Positions 62,588 through 64,000 of a DNA stretch of 64,000 bases are shown piece after piece. Under the pieces are notes generated by a model. It saw only the letters and a list, made by a program, of their open reading frames with translations. It searched no databases and was not told the origin of the DNA. Every line of letters begins with the position of its first letter. The stretch's first letter is position 1. Made by a program: the position numbers and the translations under genes. Source of the stretch: Cryobacterium algoritolerans (GTDB lineage Bacteria; Actinomycetota; Actinomycetes; Actinomycetales; Microbacteriaceae); assembly GCF_004402785.1 (NCBI RefSeq), contig NZ_SOFP01000040.1, positions 6,310 to 70,309 on the forward strand, in the 5' to 3' direction.

Positions 62588-64000
<1,413 letters not shown>

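Overview
The window is GC-rich, densely coding actinobacterial DNA, most likely from a Microbacteriaceae genome of the Cryobacterium type. This is inferred, not proven. The support is the dnaX-recR-lysC-asd block, a class Ib ribonucleotide reductase, a DUF222-type HNH endonuclease fragment, a small-type SRP RNA, several apparently leaderless genes with TANNNT boxes 6-7 bases before the start codon, and short intergenic repeats built on CTCGACCACCGG and GTCGAGCCTGTCGA.

Layout. 1-730: end of an HNH endonuclease gene and a tandem-repeat patch. 727-7429: two related clusters of atypical sensor kinases around thymidine kinase; one cluster is a single fused 780-residue protein with its response regulator, the other is split into separate genes, one of them interrupted by an in-frame amber codon. 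7612-9646: a radical-SAM gene that carries an intein exactly in its iron-sulfur motif but has lost a middle segment. 9689-20174: malate:quinone oxidoreductase, a GGDEF-EAL protein, asd, lysC, recR and dnaX. 20330-26216: acetate kinase, phosphotransacetylase and phosphoketolase as one operon (a complete xylulose-5-P/fructose-6-P to acetate route), followed by SRP RNA and tRNA-Ser. 26706-29039: a KtrAB-type potassium uptake pair. 29325-41403: two small envelope-associated proteins, a strongly decayed HerA/DUF853-like ATPase gene, acetyltransferases, an amine-oxidase-like FAD enzyme coupled to a saccharopine-dehydrogenase-family enzyme, a PAP2 phosphatase, an efflux pump and glycerate kinase.

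41485-51140 holds stress and envelope functions: a TetR regulator, a DsbA-like thiol protein, a CHY zinc finger protein, an M23 peptidase behind a probable c-di-AMP riboswitch, an arsenic unit (ArsR, ACR3 and a remnant of arsC), a large secreted carbohydrate-type protein behind LacI-like palindromes, and MarR/Ohr. 51557-57618 looks like one catabolic module: a GntR regulator, a ThDP-dependent decarboxylase, a polar amino acid ABC transporter and a 2-hydroxyacid dehydrogenase, with a strong GntR-type palindrome in the divergent promoter. 57934-58779 is a secreted internally duplicated protein. 58840-62360 is a mobile-element pocket: an IS110 transposase with a structured upstream non-coding stretch (probable bridge RNA) and an adjacent IS1380 element whose transposase is scrambled by two compensating frame lesions. 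The window closes with nrdF and the end of nrdE.

No CRISPR array, prophage or obvious defence island is visible. The most unusual items are the intein trapped in a decayed radical-SAM gene, the fused-versus-split kinase clusters with an amber stop, the IS110 non-coding RNA region and the c-di-AMP riboswitch candidate. All family assignments come from reading the sequence and recalled family features; no database search was run.
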